Shown: positions 48,794 through 61,847, counted from the first letter of the stretch. The stretch is 64,000 nucleotides of DNA from Rhodamnia argentea (GCF_020921035.1 NC_063150.1:5890001-5954000), one strand, 5' to 3'. Translations and numbers: made by a program. Notes: generated from the sequence alone by a model not told the origin.

Positions 48794-51700
48794 ATGGGCA
48801 ATGTTAGTGGCAAAAGTGATGGAGAAGGAACTTCTGGAGGGTATGAACAGTATGTGGAGAGTTCACATGGTGGAAGTCACGTTTATCCCGAGCACTCGGT
48901 ACGAGCACCTCCTCGTAGCGCTTTACTGTTTGTACCCACTCGCATGTTTTACTTCGGGATCCAGTGATTCTCTATTTATTGCACCTTTCTTTCTTTTTGG
49001 GTTGTGTTCTTCTCGGGGAAACTTCAAATTGGCTTATCTTGCGTGATCTGTTTGTGTTTCCTGGATTTCATGCCTAGCAGGTTGGAAAAAATTGGCTGTT
49101 CATCCTTATCGAGCAAAAATTGATAGATATATAGTTTTTCATCTACTGACTCGATGGCAGCGGATGCCTCTACTGAGGTTCATACATAGAAAGGAGATCT
49201 CCTCTCTTGAACTTTCTCTCTAGAGGGCCAATCACTGCATATGTCACTTGCGAGGAAGCTTTCCTATTCCTTTTGCGGATAGGATAGATAGAGTCGTTCG
49301 TTGTGACAGATTTTGTCATGAGTTAGTTAGCAAAAGAATCAGGTTAGTGTGATCAATATCGTTTATTGAGCTTTGAAAATCATCTGAGCTTTGCATTTGT
49401 TTGACAAGACGTTCGAAACTCCTTAGCTCGACGTCCTTCTTTTGCAAGCCTTCAAGTTATTGATTACTTGTCTTGCAGGGAAGAAATAAATATGCTCATT
49501 TGGTCACTTTTGCAAGTTATTTTCTATTGCTCTGTTTTTTTCTTCAAGTATGGGGTGATTTATCATCACAACGTATATGGAAAATGGCGATCTGCATTTT
49601 GGAAAACCATCAAATGATTATTAAGTATCTACATCAAGAAGAATGTGCATATTAAGTCAAAGTTACTCTGCTGCATAGCGAGTTTTCAGGGAAAATACTG
49701 GAATTTGCATTCCTCTAGGTCTTAATTGCCTGCAACTTTTGAGGTCTATTGAAGAGTAAGGATGCATATTTCCCACATTGAAAGAAAGAACTGATTATTT
49801 TAGGTCCCGGCGGTTCCTTTTCCCAAGCCTGCTGACATGATGGCAAATCAAAGTTTTGATTTGCTTTGGAATATGAATTATGAGGCTACCTGCCATGAGA
49901 GACGAACCCCAGTGATGATTACCTGGAATCATGGAGGGAAGCAAGTGGCTGTTACGGGGTCATGGGATGACTGGGAAACAATGTATGCAGTTGGTTTTAG
50001 ATGTTTCTCTTATTGGTTTCATGCTGTTTAATTCTTGTCTAATATTGGAAAAGTTCTGTCTCTATCAGTGAACCAATGCAGAGTTCAGGCCAAGACTTCA
50101 TCATTTTGAAGGTTCTTCCTTCTGGTGTTTACCACTATCACTTCGTTGTGGATGGACAGGTCAAGTATGCGCCAGATTTGCCTTGCGATTTTCATGAACC
50201 GCTGACAGCCTACAATATATTGGACGTGAAGGTACGGTTTACATGCTGAACCACGGCTTTCACTTTTAATTGGTGATATGTCATGGTCTTTTGACCCACT
50301 TTATGCTTGCATTGCTTAGAAGCATTTGAAATTTACATATAAATGCTTTAGAAGGAAATGTAAAGTCTTCACTATCATTAATTGGTGTAGTATGATTAGA
50401 AGCACATGATATCTTGTGTTCATGCTCCATGAGTCTTCCAGTTACATATCTTGCAGTGCTGTCTTATTTGCACAAATTAATCATGATGGTCTTGAAACAG
50501 GTCTCGATATGCAGATAGACCAGTAAACTCAAAATTTGACTTGTGGTTGCCCAGCGATAGAGCATATGACAAATGAAAAAGGAAATTGCTTCTAATGTCT
50601 TAGCTTTATTAGCAGACACCCCTTCCTTATGCCTTTTGCAATATTTCATCCGCAAACATAAGATGATATCACCTTACCAAAAAAAAAAACATAAGATGAT
50701 ATCTTTTAGGTTTTGACCAAAGCAGATCTAATATCTTTGCCAAAATGTTGACTGAAGTAATATTGGAATAACCAAAGAATGGTCTCCGGATTTTTCCTGT
50801 TTATATGCATGAAGCTTATAAAAGTTGCAGAAGTTCAGGCTAAGCTAATTGCCAGTAATTTCAGCAAAATAAATGCAGTCTCGTCAACAGGCAATACAAT
50901 GTATGATCTAGTACTTTTTTCAACAATTGCAGCTACTAGGGCACAAAGGATAATCTTTTGGTTCATACTTTTTCGCACGAACTACTTCATTACCTTCACT
51001 TGAATTATAGACATTTTGATCCTCAAATATTCGATGCGCCTGACTGATCACACTCCGATTGGTTTAGTCTGTGTGTGATCATTTCCTTTGTAGGTTTTTC
51101 TCAACTGAATCGGAAAGTGTTATCGCACAGAATATTTCCACACTCAAACATGTTTTCCATTACGATTTATGAGTATAGAGTCCATTAAGAATAAGCAGAC
51201 TCTTGACGTGGACCATTCTTCATTGAGGAAAGTTTAAGACATGTTCGACCTTATTGGATTGACATTTGTGAAAGGATAATCCAAAAGAACTATTACAGAC
51301 ATTATTTTCTCAACTATTTCTGTAGTTGAAGGATAACAACGTCGAAATTCAATGATGAGGACCAAAGTATGAGACATACAAGGGTTTGGGAACAAACATG
51401 TATGCTAGTGACCATAGAACTCTGATGTGATTTGCAAATGCTGATAAAACTATTTGAACACCGTTTCCTGCTTGAATATTCTCGCTTTACACTTGAATTG
51501 AATTTCCCGTTGATGAACTTTTTGCGTACTGAATCATCTGCTCCATCAGAGTCAGAGACTATAGATGATTGGTTTTCTATGACTGCAATATAAGAGAATG
51601 CCCCCGGATAACAGGCATTGGACATTTATGAGATTGAAGTGTGGTTCCTGTATGAAACAGTTGACTTGAAAGTTGAAAAGCTAAGATAATACACGATAAT

Positions 51701-52358
51701 TGGCATTTTAGTTTGCAATGCAATTGAAAAGATTTGCTTGGAATGTGAATGTATGTGAGGAATGAGCATTTGTGATAAACCTAAACATGAGAAGGACGTC
51801 CCTGTTAGAAGTTCTTTTCACCTTTTCGGTTCATCTCTAGGGGGCTTGCATGAGGCTTCATCTTCTTCTTTGCTAACATGCTCGTTATTGAGGAGCTCCT
51901 TGCATATTTCTTATGCTTTTACCTACTAATGTTTGTCAATGTTAAATTGATTCTCTGTTCATGTGTTTTAATTATATTCTGGTTCGTCCTTTGCGGCTCC
52001 TCACTCATAGTCCCCCGTGTAGGAGTATGCAGCCGAAGCCTGTCAAAGCGAATCTGGGGTCACGCATCCTCCTTCCCCTGATGCAAGCTACAGCAGAAGT
52101 TCTATAATTGACATTGATTTTGGCAAGCTTCCGCCTGATCTTCCTCCTCAATTGCATAGAACTCTGTTGAACGAGTCATCGAATACGGATTGTTATCAAT
52201 TTCCGACAAGGCCACAGCATGTTGCATTGAACCATCTGTACATGAAAAGCTGCGACCAGGGTCAGGCCATTGCCTTTGGGTCCACACACCGTTTTCTTGA
52301 AAAGTATGTGACAGTGATTCTTTACAAGCCGTCCTGGAGACAAGTGAAGGAAAGATGA
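48794..52358 (+). CDS. SnRK1 kinase regulatory subunit beta (KINbeta1/2-type)
   Basis: Four coding exons keep phase: 48794-48931, 49804-49982, 50069-50231, 52023-52358; about 271 residues. It begins MGNVSGKS, a good N-myristoylation site at Gly2 as in KINbeta1 and KINbeta2. The carbohydrate-binding module (about 83-160) contains ITWNHGGKQVAVTGSWDDW and VLPSGVYHYHFVVDG. The C-terminal ASC domain (about 195-271) contains LPPQLHRTLLN, RPQHVALNHLYM and STHRFLEKYVTVILYKP, which bridges catalytic and gamma subunits. SnRK1 restrains growth and reprograms metabolism under energy shortage; the beta subunit sets location and substrate choice. Exon 1 could end earlier at 48898 by another GT, but the longer form keeps a PPRSALLF block like the family PRxxSPLLF segment. 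AATAAA is at 52409-52414. Intron 3 is about 1.8 kb. Confidence 0.9.
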
Positions 52359-52414
52359 AACCTTCCTCCTTTATTTCGGGACCTGGATAGAGGCGTCCGA
52401 GTTTTGTCAATAAA

Positions 52415-53262
52415 TTTTTTACAGATATGGATTATGTTTAAGGATGAGCAAGTGCTTTTAGGTAAAACTCACGGCAGCAGCGTGCATTGATTATTAGAAA
52501 CCGTTCGCTGTGTAGTGTGTACGCGTATATTTGAATATCCCTCCATTTCTAGTTTATGTCCTTTCACGATATCAACTTTGATTATCAGTTCACTTGTGCG
52601 GCTCTTCCAACTGAAATGCATCATGCAGATTTTCCAAAGGTTGACATAGTTCTGTTGTCTACAAATTTCATGGTGCTGGTGATCTAGTTGCTATGTTCCA
52701 ATTGATAAGTGATTAGGTACGAAACAGACGGCTGGATTGTTTCTTGCATCTCGTTTCTTTTTTTTTTTTTTTGGCGATATACTAACCTGATAAGCTGTTT
52801 AGGTCGCGAGGGAAAGTGCTTACTAAGAATTTGACGGCTCGTATAATTTCCTCACAACGACGGTGACAAATAAAGCTTCGTAACTACCCCTTAGCTTTTA
52901 GGATTGCTAGTAGTTTCTACTTGAGCAGAGCACGACAATAAGCTAGCGGTGGCGACACAAGGATGAAGCAGAAATTGTCGTTCTTTGATTTCATTGCACT
53001 CTTCTGATATACATTTCCGCTCAACCAGGGTCAAGCCTAGGACAATGTTTAGCTATGCTGCAATTTCTACATCCAAATACTCTTACAACTGAACATTTCA
53101 CGGAGAAACAAACCGTTTGGACATGTAAAATAAAACCCTGGACAAAACGGATGCTCATAGAAAAAGCGAGATGGCCTTCAAATCATTTAACAAGGATGTC
53201 AAGTAGCATTAACAACTCCAGCCGTGGCATCACGGCGGCGGGCACGGTGTCCCAGAGTGAGA
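52415..53262. other. Spacer between two convergent genes, no gene seen
   Basis: Contains the 3' regions of the SnRK1 beta gene and of the minus-strand gene ending at 53263. No coding resemblance. Confidence 0.45.
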
Positions 53263-53861
53263 TCATCGGACAGGTGCCTTAATCCAACCGTTTGCGAAAG
53301 CGATGGCCAAGATGACGAAGGGTGTCGACATGCCGAAAATGATGATGTACGGTATGGGCGTCTTCATAGGATTCTCGCCTTCCCTCTCTCCTGCTGTCTG
53401 CCAGTATCTGCAGCAAATTTTTTAATTTTTTTTTCCAAGCAGCACCAGAAAATGTCATCTCAATGGATTCAAAGTCGAGAACCAGAGCGACAAGAACAAG
53501 TGCAGACAATGGCATGATTCTCACTGTTCAGGCTCTTCCTCTCTGGTTATGAACTTCTTCTTCGCTCCTTTCTTGGTTTCAGCATCACCTCCCCCTGAAA
53601 AGCACCAAGAACACGTCAAGAAGCGAAATATCTCGAGTACCCATCTGGAGAAACAGAGAGAACAACACAGAAAGGATTCCCTCTTTTCACACCCCATTCT
53701 TCTTTACCCAACTCGGCACGAATCTTGAATCTCTTCTGTTGCGCCCTTCTTGCGCTTGATGGAGCGAGAGGGCAAGGGAGAGCGACGGCGAACCGCGGCT
53801 TTGACGGGAGGGAGATCTTGGTGCTGAGGGAAGGACATGAAGCTGCTGCTTGACCTGCCAT
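53263..53861 (-). CDS. Small plastid-targeted single-helix protein, uncharacterised
   Basis: Three exons on the minus strand keep frame: 53861-53708, 53594-53525, 53407-53263; 122 residues. Residues 1-48 (MAGQAAASCPSLSTK...) are rich in Ser, Ala, Pro and Arg and poor in acids, like a chloroplast transit peptide with a possible cleavage near KIRAEL. Next come a Gly/Lys-rich spacer and an acidic stretch KFITREEEPEQYWQ. One strongly hydrophobic helix lies at 95-114 (IIIFGMSTPFVILAIAF), and a short tail NGWIKAPVR ends the protein. The order suggests a thylakoid or envelope protein with one span. The tail looks highly constrained, and I recall similar plant sequences but no firm name. The ATG choice rests on the transit-like sequence; upstream in-frame Met codons exist (53900, 53936). 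Confidence 0.75.
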
Positions 53862-55655
53862 TCCTGAGGAATCAAAGGCTTCTTTTTGAGTCAAATTCAT
53901 GCGTCCCTTTGCCTCATCGCATGATATATATGTCACTGCCTATGGATGTGGTTCTGCTTGTTCTTAGGATTCCATGGTTTCTGGTTCTTGATAACTCTTG
54001 ATATTTATTTTTACCTTATCCAATTGAGATGGGAGGTGCCTAAGTGGCGCACCTGTTGTCACCAGTCAGAAATGGACAATAATGGCATTTAATTTTGAGA
54101 CTCCAATTTTGTAACTTGGTATTTGCTAACAGTTCATATTTTTCTCCTTTCTCTAGAGACTTGTGTATACCTAATTGTTTGCGGAGGCGTTTTTTTTTTT
54201 TCTTTTCATATATTTTCTCATTTTTAGCTTAGTTCCTTCAATTTGGCGAGTAATCTTAAAAAAAAAATATTAACCTATGTTGGAGCAAAAATTACATATT
54301 TCATACTCCACAAAATATTAACCTATGTCGGACCATATTCGATCGGACTCAAACCCGACCCGACCGACCCATCCATTTGACACCTCTACGACACAAACCA
54401 TGATTCCTCCAAGCGTTTTTGCGGTGGCGCACACCGATAACTAAGGTGTTTGAAAACCTACTATTTTTCGTCAATCCTTACCCTCACCCCTAAAAAAGAC
54501 ATCGTGGGTTTGAATTAGTGAAACTCATTATTTACTTATTTATTTATTTATATGTACATGATAAATTAGGCACAAAGGCTTAATAGCTATTTAGCAAAAG
54601 AGATTTGAGAAGTTGATAGTGTAACAATGTAACGGTGTAATCTCAACCGCAAGCGTTATGAATGACAAAAAATATTTAGCAATCATGGCGGGACTCGCCT
54701 ATGATATTATGTCTAGCATTTCACCGTTATCTTGTTGCACTGTCGTTCAAGCAAAACTAAACTCTCATATTTAAGGAGCATATAGACTCAAAGCAAGTCC
54801 AAAAGGGGAGATCTAAATGGCCTCACCTGTCGCGAAACTTGGCGCGTTGACAATATCACTTGTGCACACCAACCGTTCTGGAACTAAACGCAGTTTACAT
54901 TGCATTGTAGCATGTTATATGATGGAACTATACTTTACATTTTTATCTAGAAATTTGCTCGAGGTTCGCCGGGGCGTATTGCCTTCTTTTGGAAAAACTC
55001 ACTGATTTACAAACCGACTAATAAATCTAGACGGAGAACGCTATTTCCCGCAAAAGTTAGCTCGCGCCTCGTATATTTTGAATTTGCAACCTTGTGCATA
55101 ACCAGCGGACTTCTCGGACACTAATAAATGGAAATGATCTAGTCATGAGTCCTTTTTCACTCATCAAAAAGTGTTTTTCATAGCTATTATTTACGTATAA
55201 CAAGTAGATATGTATTTTGCTAAGGTATTTGTTTTTATTCCATCATCAGTATACACTAAAAAAGCATCAAATGAGATTGAAAAGTAGTAAAGATGATGAA
55301 TAAACAATCAACGTTAACTAAATATTAGATATATAACACATATTGATTGTATTCAACCGGGATCATATCCTCTTATATAACATGTTACACATTCAAATGT
55401 GAAGATCAATATAACCATAAAATTAAACAAAAGCAAAACCAAATTGATGGAAAGATCCAATATTATAGGGGGACATTAAAGATTAAAAAAAAACCTCAAA
55501 ACAAAAACAAAAATCAAATTGATAAAAGTTCCAATAATAAGCTACAAATTGATATGTGAAATATTATTATAATAAGAATACATTAGAAAGAGTAAAACTA
55601 CGAAAATAGGGAGTAGGTAAAAAGAATCAAAACCTTCTCGCACTAAAGCTATACG
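53862..55655. other. Intergenic DNA, no gene seen
   Basis: Includes the promoter of the small plastid protein gene. The rest is AT-rich without recognisable exon. Confidence 0.45.
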
Positions 55656-55664
55656 CTTACAGTT

Positions 55665-56042
55665 AGGGAAAAATTCAAATAAAGGCTTGAAGTGATAGCA
55701 TTTTCTTAAATAAAGATTTGAAGTGGACCTTGTTGCAAATAAGAGCCTGAAATATCTTCGGTGTTTCAAAGGAGCGCCTGACCAAAGACTTTGTCATCAT
55801 TTGCTTTTTTGATTTTTTTCCCTTTTCTTTTTTTCCTTTTTCCCATGCCATCGCCTGAGACCGGAAACAAATGAAAAAAAGAAAAAAGCAAAGAAAAAAG
55901 AAAAAAAATAAATGACGAAAATGTCCTTAGTCGGGCTCTTCTTTAAAACAAAGATGGCACTTTAGATTCTTATGTAAAACAATGTCCACTTTAGACTCTT
56001 ATTTGAGAAAATGAAGACATTTTGGGCTCTTATTTAAAATTT
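55665..56042. repeat. Foldback element A with repeats of about 40 bp
   Basis: The left arm (55670-55790) repeats the phrase CAAATAAAG..TTGAAGTG and variants. The right arm (55935-56040) carries the inverse, CACTTTAGA.TCTTATGT and TTTTGGGCTCTTATTT. The ends GGAAAAATTCAAATAA and TTATTTAAAATTTC are inverted repeats. No gene. Confidence 0.5.
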
Positions 56043-56802
56043 CTAAGGAAAATTTCAAATAAGGGTCCGAAGTGCTTTTGTTTTCTCAAATAAGGCCCGA
56101 AGTGAATATTGTTTGAAATAAGTGTTTGAAGTGCTCTTATTTTCTCAAAGAATGGTCCGAAGTGAAATTTATAATAAATAAGCGTCTGAAGTGGCCATAG
56201 AGTTTGAAAAAATGGCATGGTCTCAAGGGCATTTTCGTCATTTATCTATATTTGATTTTTTTTTTCATTTTTATTTGTCTTTCTTTTTATTATTTGTAAA
56301 TTAAAAAAATAAGAAAAACACACACATAGGTGGGAGGGGCAACCCCCCGCTTGTGGCCGTCGGCCCATTGTCGAGGGTCGCGAAGATCGGCGGGGTCACC
56401 GACGCCTCGGCAAGGACTAGCGGGCCCTCTCTCGGATCCGGGCGGGGGTTGCCGGCCCTACCGTAGCGAGAGCTCAACCTCTCCTAGTTTTGGCGAGGAC
56501 CTAGCCCTCGCCGAGGTGCCAGCGACTCGCCACTATCGATGGGGTGGTGGCCTCCGCTTATGTGTCTGTTTTTTTATTTTTAAAAAAAACAAAAAAAAAA
56601 AAAAGCAAAGAAAAAATCGGAACGGAAAAATGATGAAAATGCCCTTTACACCAGTCCCTTTTTTGAGACTCCATGGCCAATTCAAACTCTTATTTGAAAC
56701 ATGCTTATGCTACTTCAGCCCTTATTTGAAACAACATCCATTTCGAGCCCTTATTTTAAAAAATAAGAACACTTCGAGCTCTTATTTGAAATTTTTCCTA
56801 TT
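56043..56802. repeat. Foldback element B of the same family, with GC-rich core
   Basis: The left arm (56046-56200) has four AAATAAG.GT(C/T)(C/T)GAAGTG units. The right arm (56680-56800) has the inverse CTTATTTGAAAC, TTCGAGC, CCCTTATTT units. The core 56325-56560 is GC-rich (TCGGCGGGGTCACCGACGCC) with runs of A or T on both sides. It directly follows element A. Confidence 0.5.
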
Positions 56803-58920
56803 CTAAATGATCAATTAGCTCTTTAAATTTCTTTAATCGGACCCGTGGTAGTTCAATTTCATCATCCCTAAATCAAATGTCTCAAATACGATTAGAAGCT
56901 AACGAGATAATAATTAATCAATTATTTTTTTCTATTCTTTTCTTCTTTTGTTTTTTCGGTTCAAATGAAGCTTAAAGGCCTAATTCCACACCCCTATGCT
57001 AAATTCACATTTATTAATTGCAATTCCAAGGGCACTAGCTAATTTTTTGTTTTTTGGTCAAGAAACGAGACTCGCCCCGATCGGGAATCTCCAACCTCGA
57101 ATTTTCTAACCTTGACGGTCGAGGAAATTCACGTGTCAACAATTGGTTGTCTGATTCTTGTGTTTATCTTATTGGATGGATCTTCCTTTCGGGTTGTACT
57201 TGTTGGCCATTGCTTACCAACACCCGAATGCAGGACTTGCCTCATCGACTTGTTCAGAATTTTTCAAAGCCAGTGCAACTGACAGAAATTATCTGCATCT
57301 CCATTAGTCATTTTGCATCTGCAATGTGGCATTTACCCATTTATGTCTACCTTCGTATCGCCTTATTTTAATTATTCGCCGTCTCTTGATCACTTCTATT
57401 TGAATACAGCACTCTCTCTCACACACGCACTCTGGTGCACGTTGAAGCATTTGGTGGCTCATTCTTGGGTCCTACCGGTTTTTTCAGAACTTGTGTGGCC
57501 ATGGCTTCTTTTCATGTGTGACCAGATTGATCGGTACATACTGTGAAGTGCGAACTGCCTTGGCGAGTCAGTTAAAACGACAAAAGTTTATTTGGATGCA
57601 CATTATGCAGGCTTTATGGATAGGCAATGCACGGATTTATGAATTGCCTATGCACCACATCAGTTCAGCAGCGCAATCCTTTTGCATAATACACTTAATT
57701 GACCTCTCTATCTCTCTTTCGCTTAGATTTCTTCGACGATTTCGTGGGCACTCGGTCGACATCCTTAGTAAGCTCTGAAGATCGAAGCGCGAGTGCCTCG
57801 GTAGAATCTGCTCTTTTCGGATCTACTCGCTTGCTCCGGCTCCGGATGACACAAAAATTAGAAAGCACATAAAAAAAATCTTTGAGTGAAGACGACATAA
57901 GAAATCACTAAGCACATAAAAAAAATTATAAGAGGGAGGCATTAAATTAAGAAAGGGTAGGTGTTGATAGAATTAATATGAAGTTACGTAGTGGCTTAAT
58001 TTTGACATCATTGTGAATCACTTCTCTAAATATTTCTGCAAACATTGGAAGGTAAACTCACGTTTACCCCAAAAAAACAGAGGGTCGCTTTTTTCGCTCT
58101 TTCTTTAGCTTTGACACCTCTTATTATCCTTGTGACCCACTGCTTGAATTACAATTCTTCAATTTGATTCCCTTATTTTATTTGGTCAACTCTTTGTTAT
58201 TTTGTTTTTTTTTTTACCCTTACGGGTCCCACTTTCCTTTTTCTTGAAGCTCATATTTTCAGTTGCATGAACTTCTCTTGCTCATCTCTCGTTCAACAAA
58301 ATTCTTTCGCAATTCAAGCAATTTTCTTGACCCAGGATGTTGTATTGCTTATCTGAATTTCAACTTTACAATCCTATAAAATCCCGCAGTTGGCTCGCAT
58401 TCACATTAATAAAGATTGAATGCAAACAAGGTAAACATACATTGGCAAACCTTGAAAGCGTCTCACTCGGAAGATCAAGGTTCTATCAGGTTTTCTTGGT
58501 CCTCACATGTCATATGCTTCAGTAAAAAACACTTAGACATGACCTCAATTTCGTAACATCATAGTTTACTCCAAAAAGATCCCTTTATTAGTCCTAAAGA
58601 GATCTGAACACAACCAGACTCTTTGAATGCAGCTCACAGATTTATGAAAAAAATGCAGCTCCCCGAAGCTTGTTCATTTGACATATGGACCAGCCAAACA
58701 AGCACATTGAACTGAGTGCGTTATTGCAACAAAATTACGAGAGCCAAATCTCACACTAAAATGCAATTCTAAATACATCAAAATTTCCATGAAACCAATA
58801 AAGAAAAGAAAATGATCTTCCTATTACATGCCGCAAATGTACTGCAATGGTAACAAGTAGCACATGCAACTTAACAAAAAATAGTGCCTATTCAGGTACT
58901 TAGCTCCCTCAAGAAACTCT
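56803..58920. other. Intergenic DNA, no gene seen
   Basis: Overlapping frames at 57054-57780 show no recognisable domain or splice pattern. The rest is AT-rich. Confidence 0.4.
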
Positions 58921-58924
58921 AGCG

Positions 58925-59374
58925 TGCTTATATTTCACACTATGAATGCTCCACGATTGTGTGTTTGATTTGAGATCTTCATCTTTCGATTTACATGTCC
59001 GATTGTTGTGACCATAACCATTACGGATATGACATCTCCCCTTTTCAATAATCTCAAATGCTGAAGGATCACGTCTTGTAGAAGTCGCTTCTCCTTTAGT
59101 TTTTGAAAATGCTCAAGGGCTCATACAAGATGGTATCACTTGCTCGAACAAAATGCTCGATTTGCTTGTGAACAACTAAGCGGCCACTCTTGATACTTCC
59201 TTTCCAACTCTTGAAACACTTGCTTAATGAATCACCTTCATTATTTTGAGTAATATCACCATCCAAAAAGAACCTTATATCAAGCCTCCATTGTGGATTA
59301 ATTGTATCAAGAGGTAAACCACCGAAAAACCTAGATCTTATTTCACACCCACATGAAAGTGCCATTGATTGCAC
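58925..59374 (-). pseudogene. Degenerate gene fragment with a CCHC-like zinc knuckle
   Basis: Read on the minus strand, one frame (59374-59096) contains FGGLPLDTINPQWRLD and GRLVVHKQIEHFVRASDTIL. After a one-base frameshift the next frame reads KGEATSTRRDPSAFEIIEKG, then CHIRNGYGHNNRTCKS. The GHNxRTC end is typical of CCHC knuckles in Mutator-type transposases and related plant proteins; the second Cys of the knuckle appears lost. The ordered, charged sequence looks like former protein rather than chance. The family is uncertain, either a MuDR/FAR1-like protein or another zinc-knuckle gene. Confidence 0.4.
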
Positions 59375-59504
59375 AAAATGCGCAGTACAAGCAGGTAGCT
59401 TTTAGCAATCTCATTTGCTTGTAAAGCTTGTCTAAAGCAAATACCGACACACGAAGCATGATCATTGGCGTGACATCCGGCTCCATCAGAACTGGCAGAA
59501 CAGA

Positions 59505-60410
59505 AATGATGAATGCAGGAGCCAACGGCTGCATCAAGAGGCCGCTGCATCCAGACATTTTGGTTTCAATCCTGGCCATGATCGATGGGCGGAGGACCCG
59601 TTAATGGGTGTTTGATGAACAAGTCTTGGGGCTCCATCGCCCTTGTTCTGTCTCTGAAGTTATGAGCTAAGAGTCAGTCTTAATAGTCAGCATCGGTGTA
59701 GTAACAAGACCATTATGTGTCGGGGTCGTTGTTCGTGTCCATGTCAGGTTCTGAAATAAAGGAGTCCGCATTTTGATGAACGTGAAAAGCTGCACTTTTA
59801 TTAAGTTCTTGCAGGTATCATAGATATTTTCATGTAATTTCCTGGAAAACTCGACGAGAAACGGTCAGATCTGTTTGTGAGAATTATTAGACAAGTTTTC
59901 CTTTTTCGCGAAACTCGACATATCACAATTCTGGTCGGTCAAGCACTGAAGTAGCAACAGAAGAGCACTTAGGCTACACCACAATGCCAATGAGCTCAAT
60001 ATTCCTACATGTTCTGTGCTCAAGGAATATATTTCTTTTGTCCAGCATAGCCGGCATGAGTACTTGAACAGCCTCATTGAAATTTCAACTTTAACAACTC
60101 AATGAAGTAGGACTCACCTTGTATTCCACTCCTGCTAAAAATTTGACGTTTTAGCTGCACACTTCACTTAGGACATGTGAGGAACATATGACCATACATA
60201 ACGGGGCCGATATATCCACTCTATTTCCAATCAGACACCTTCAGATGCACATTATATCTCTAGGAGGTCGACATATAGTTCAATCGACAATTCTCTAGCC
60301 TGAAATGCAAGTCTCCGACTGATGACAAAACCTTCAGTTTAATACCTCGCACTTCTATTATGGATAATGGGGAAGTCATTGTCTAAACTCAGTGAATTGC
60401 TGATGATTGT
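59505..60410 (+). repeat. Duplicated non-coding unit, copy 1
   Basis: The order of phrases here recurs at 63028-63990. Examples are GCATCAAGAGGCCGCTGCA (59530 and 63055), TAATGGGTGT(T/C)TGATGA, TTGGGGCTCCA/CTGGGGCTCCA, AAGAGTCAGTCT, AGATGCACATTATATCTCTA/AGATGCGCATTATATGTCTC, GAAATGCAAGT and CAGTGAATTGCTGAT/CAGTGTATTGCTAAT. The response-regulator gene lies 1.6 kb downstream. Confidence 0.65.
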
Positions 60411-61847
60411 GGACTAAGCCAACTACGATTCAGAACCCTTCTCGTTCGTGTATGATTACCACTTAACATTTCAAGGAAGAAATGCCATATTCTTTTTCGT
60501 AATGAAACATTGTTCCATCTCAACCTGTTTCTTTCTTTCTTTGGACCATGGTGGACTTTCACCTGAACTATTTCATAATTCAAGCTAAGTTGTCTTCCTT
60601 AGTTTTTGACAATGCATTATGAGGCTCTTGTTGTAGACATACTGGTATTTGTTTCATTAGTGATTAAGTAACCCTTTCTTCCAAATCTGTGTATTAAATA
60701 AAAATGGAGGCTAATTCTCGGAAATTTTGGCACATAATTAGCCTGTCTATCCAGACCATAAATTTAGCGGAAGCTAAATCTAACAGACAATCCATTCATA
60801 CAAGGTCGATCTCTCTACACTGATTGTTAAATTCTTATGTATTGAATGAGGACAACGCATCTAGAAGACATTCTTCAGAGGTCACATTTTCCTTCTCTTA
60901 GCCTGACACATAAGTTCCCCGCCCTTGGTTCTAAAATTACATTACAGGGTTAATTTGAAACCTGAGTGACTTAAATCAAAAGTTTGAAATTTCAATGGTC
61001 TTGAATTCATCGTGTCTTATTTTAGTCACTTCTTTCCTAATTTTGGCTCATGCTCTTAAAGGTTGACCTCACATATGAGATCATGCATAACTTTGATTTG
61101 GCTTCATAAAAGCTTTATGAATGGTATTTGAGGAACGGCTACTTGACGCAGTGATGCCGTAATTTGGGTCGACTGTGAACTTAGGCTAACTAAAATGTTC
61201 TATCTCGGTGCAGTAGAGTTAACATCAATTGAGCATTCACTTATGCAATTATTAAAGATTACATCTTGTAGACTTTTTCCACCTAATTATCCTCAGACCC
61301 TCAGAAATGTTCTTCATTTTTACATTTAGCTTTCGGGATCGAACGGAAGCAAGAAATGTATTGAACTTACAAGAATGGGTGGATGTAGTGAGGCATAGAA
61401 ATCTGAATAGAAAGATGACTCTTTTTTCTGCCTATATTTATCATGCTTTTCTTTGAAAGGTAACAGATCGAGTATGTGTTTGAATATGACATGCCGCCTA
61501 TGTAATGCTTTCGAAAGGTATATCATGAAGTTGCCTCTGAAAGAACAACTTGGTTGATGTCTGTTTCCATATAGGAAGATCACTGTCAAATCAACGAGTT
61601 CTTAGAAAGAGAGGATCCAAGAGGATGCTAGTGCCCGATTGAATGCATCAGCTGAAGTGTGATTTCTGTCCATTTCTGGCTGAAGTCAACATTCATTTTG
61701 GCTCGAAAAAACCGCTTCTTAATGAGTATTACCCAGAAGTGGAAACTATGCAATTCGTGGATTTCATAAATGTCGAACACAATCCAAGTCATTTCATGAT
61801 GTTTGGTTCTCTTCCTCACTTTAATTTCAACCCTCCACACGGAGGCC
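60411..61847. other. Upstream region of the response-regulator gene, no gene seen
   Basis: No coding region with family resemblance. A frame at 61643-61879 overlaps the TATA box and is not called. Confidence 0.45.

Noticed and set aside
57054..57778. Three overlapping plus-strand frames
   Set aside because: Hydrophobic translations with no motif, changing frame without splice sites of good quality.
59343..59579. Minus-strand frames of 70-78 codons upstream of the zinc-knuckle fragment
   Set aside because: They overlap the duplicated non-coding unit at 59505 and do not continue the protein-like sequence.
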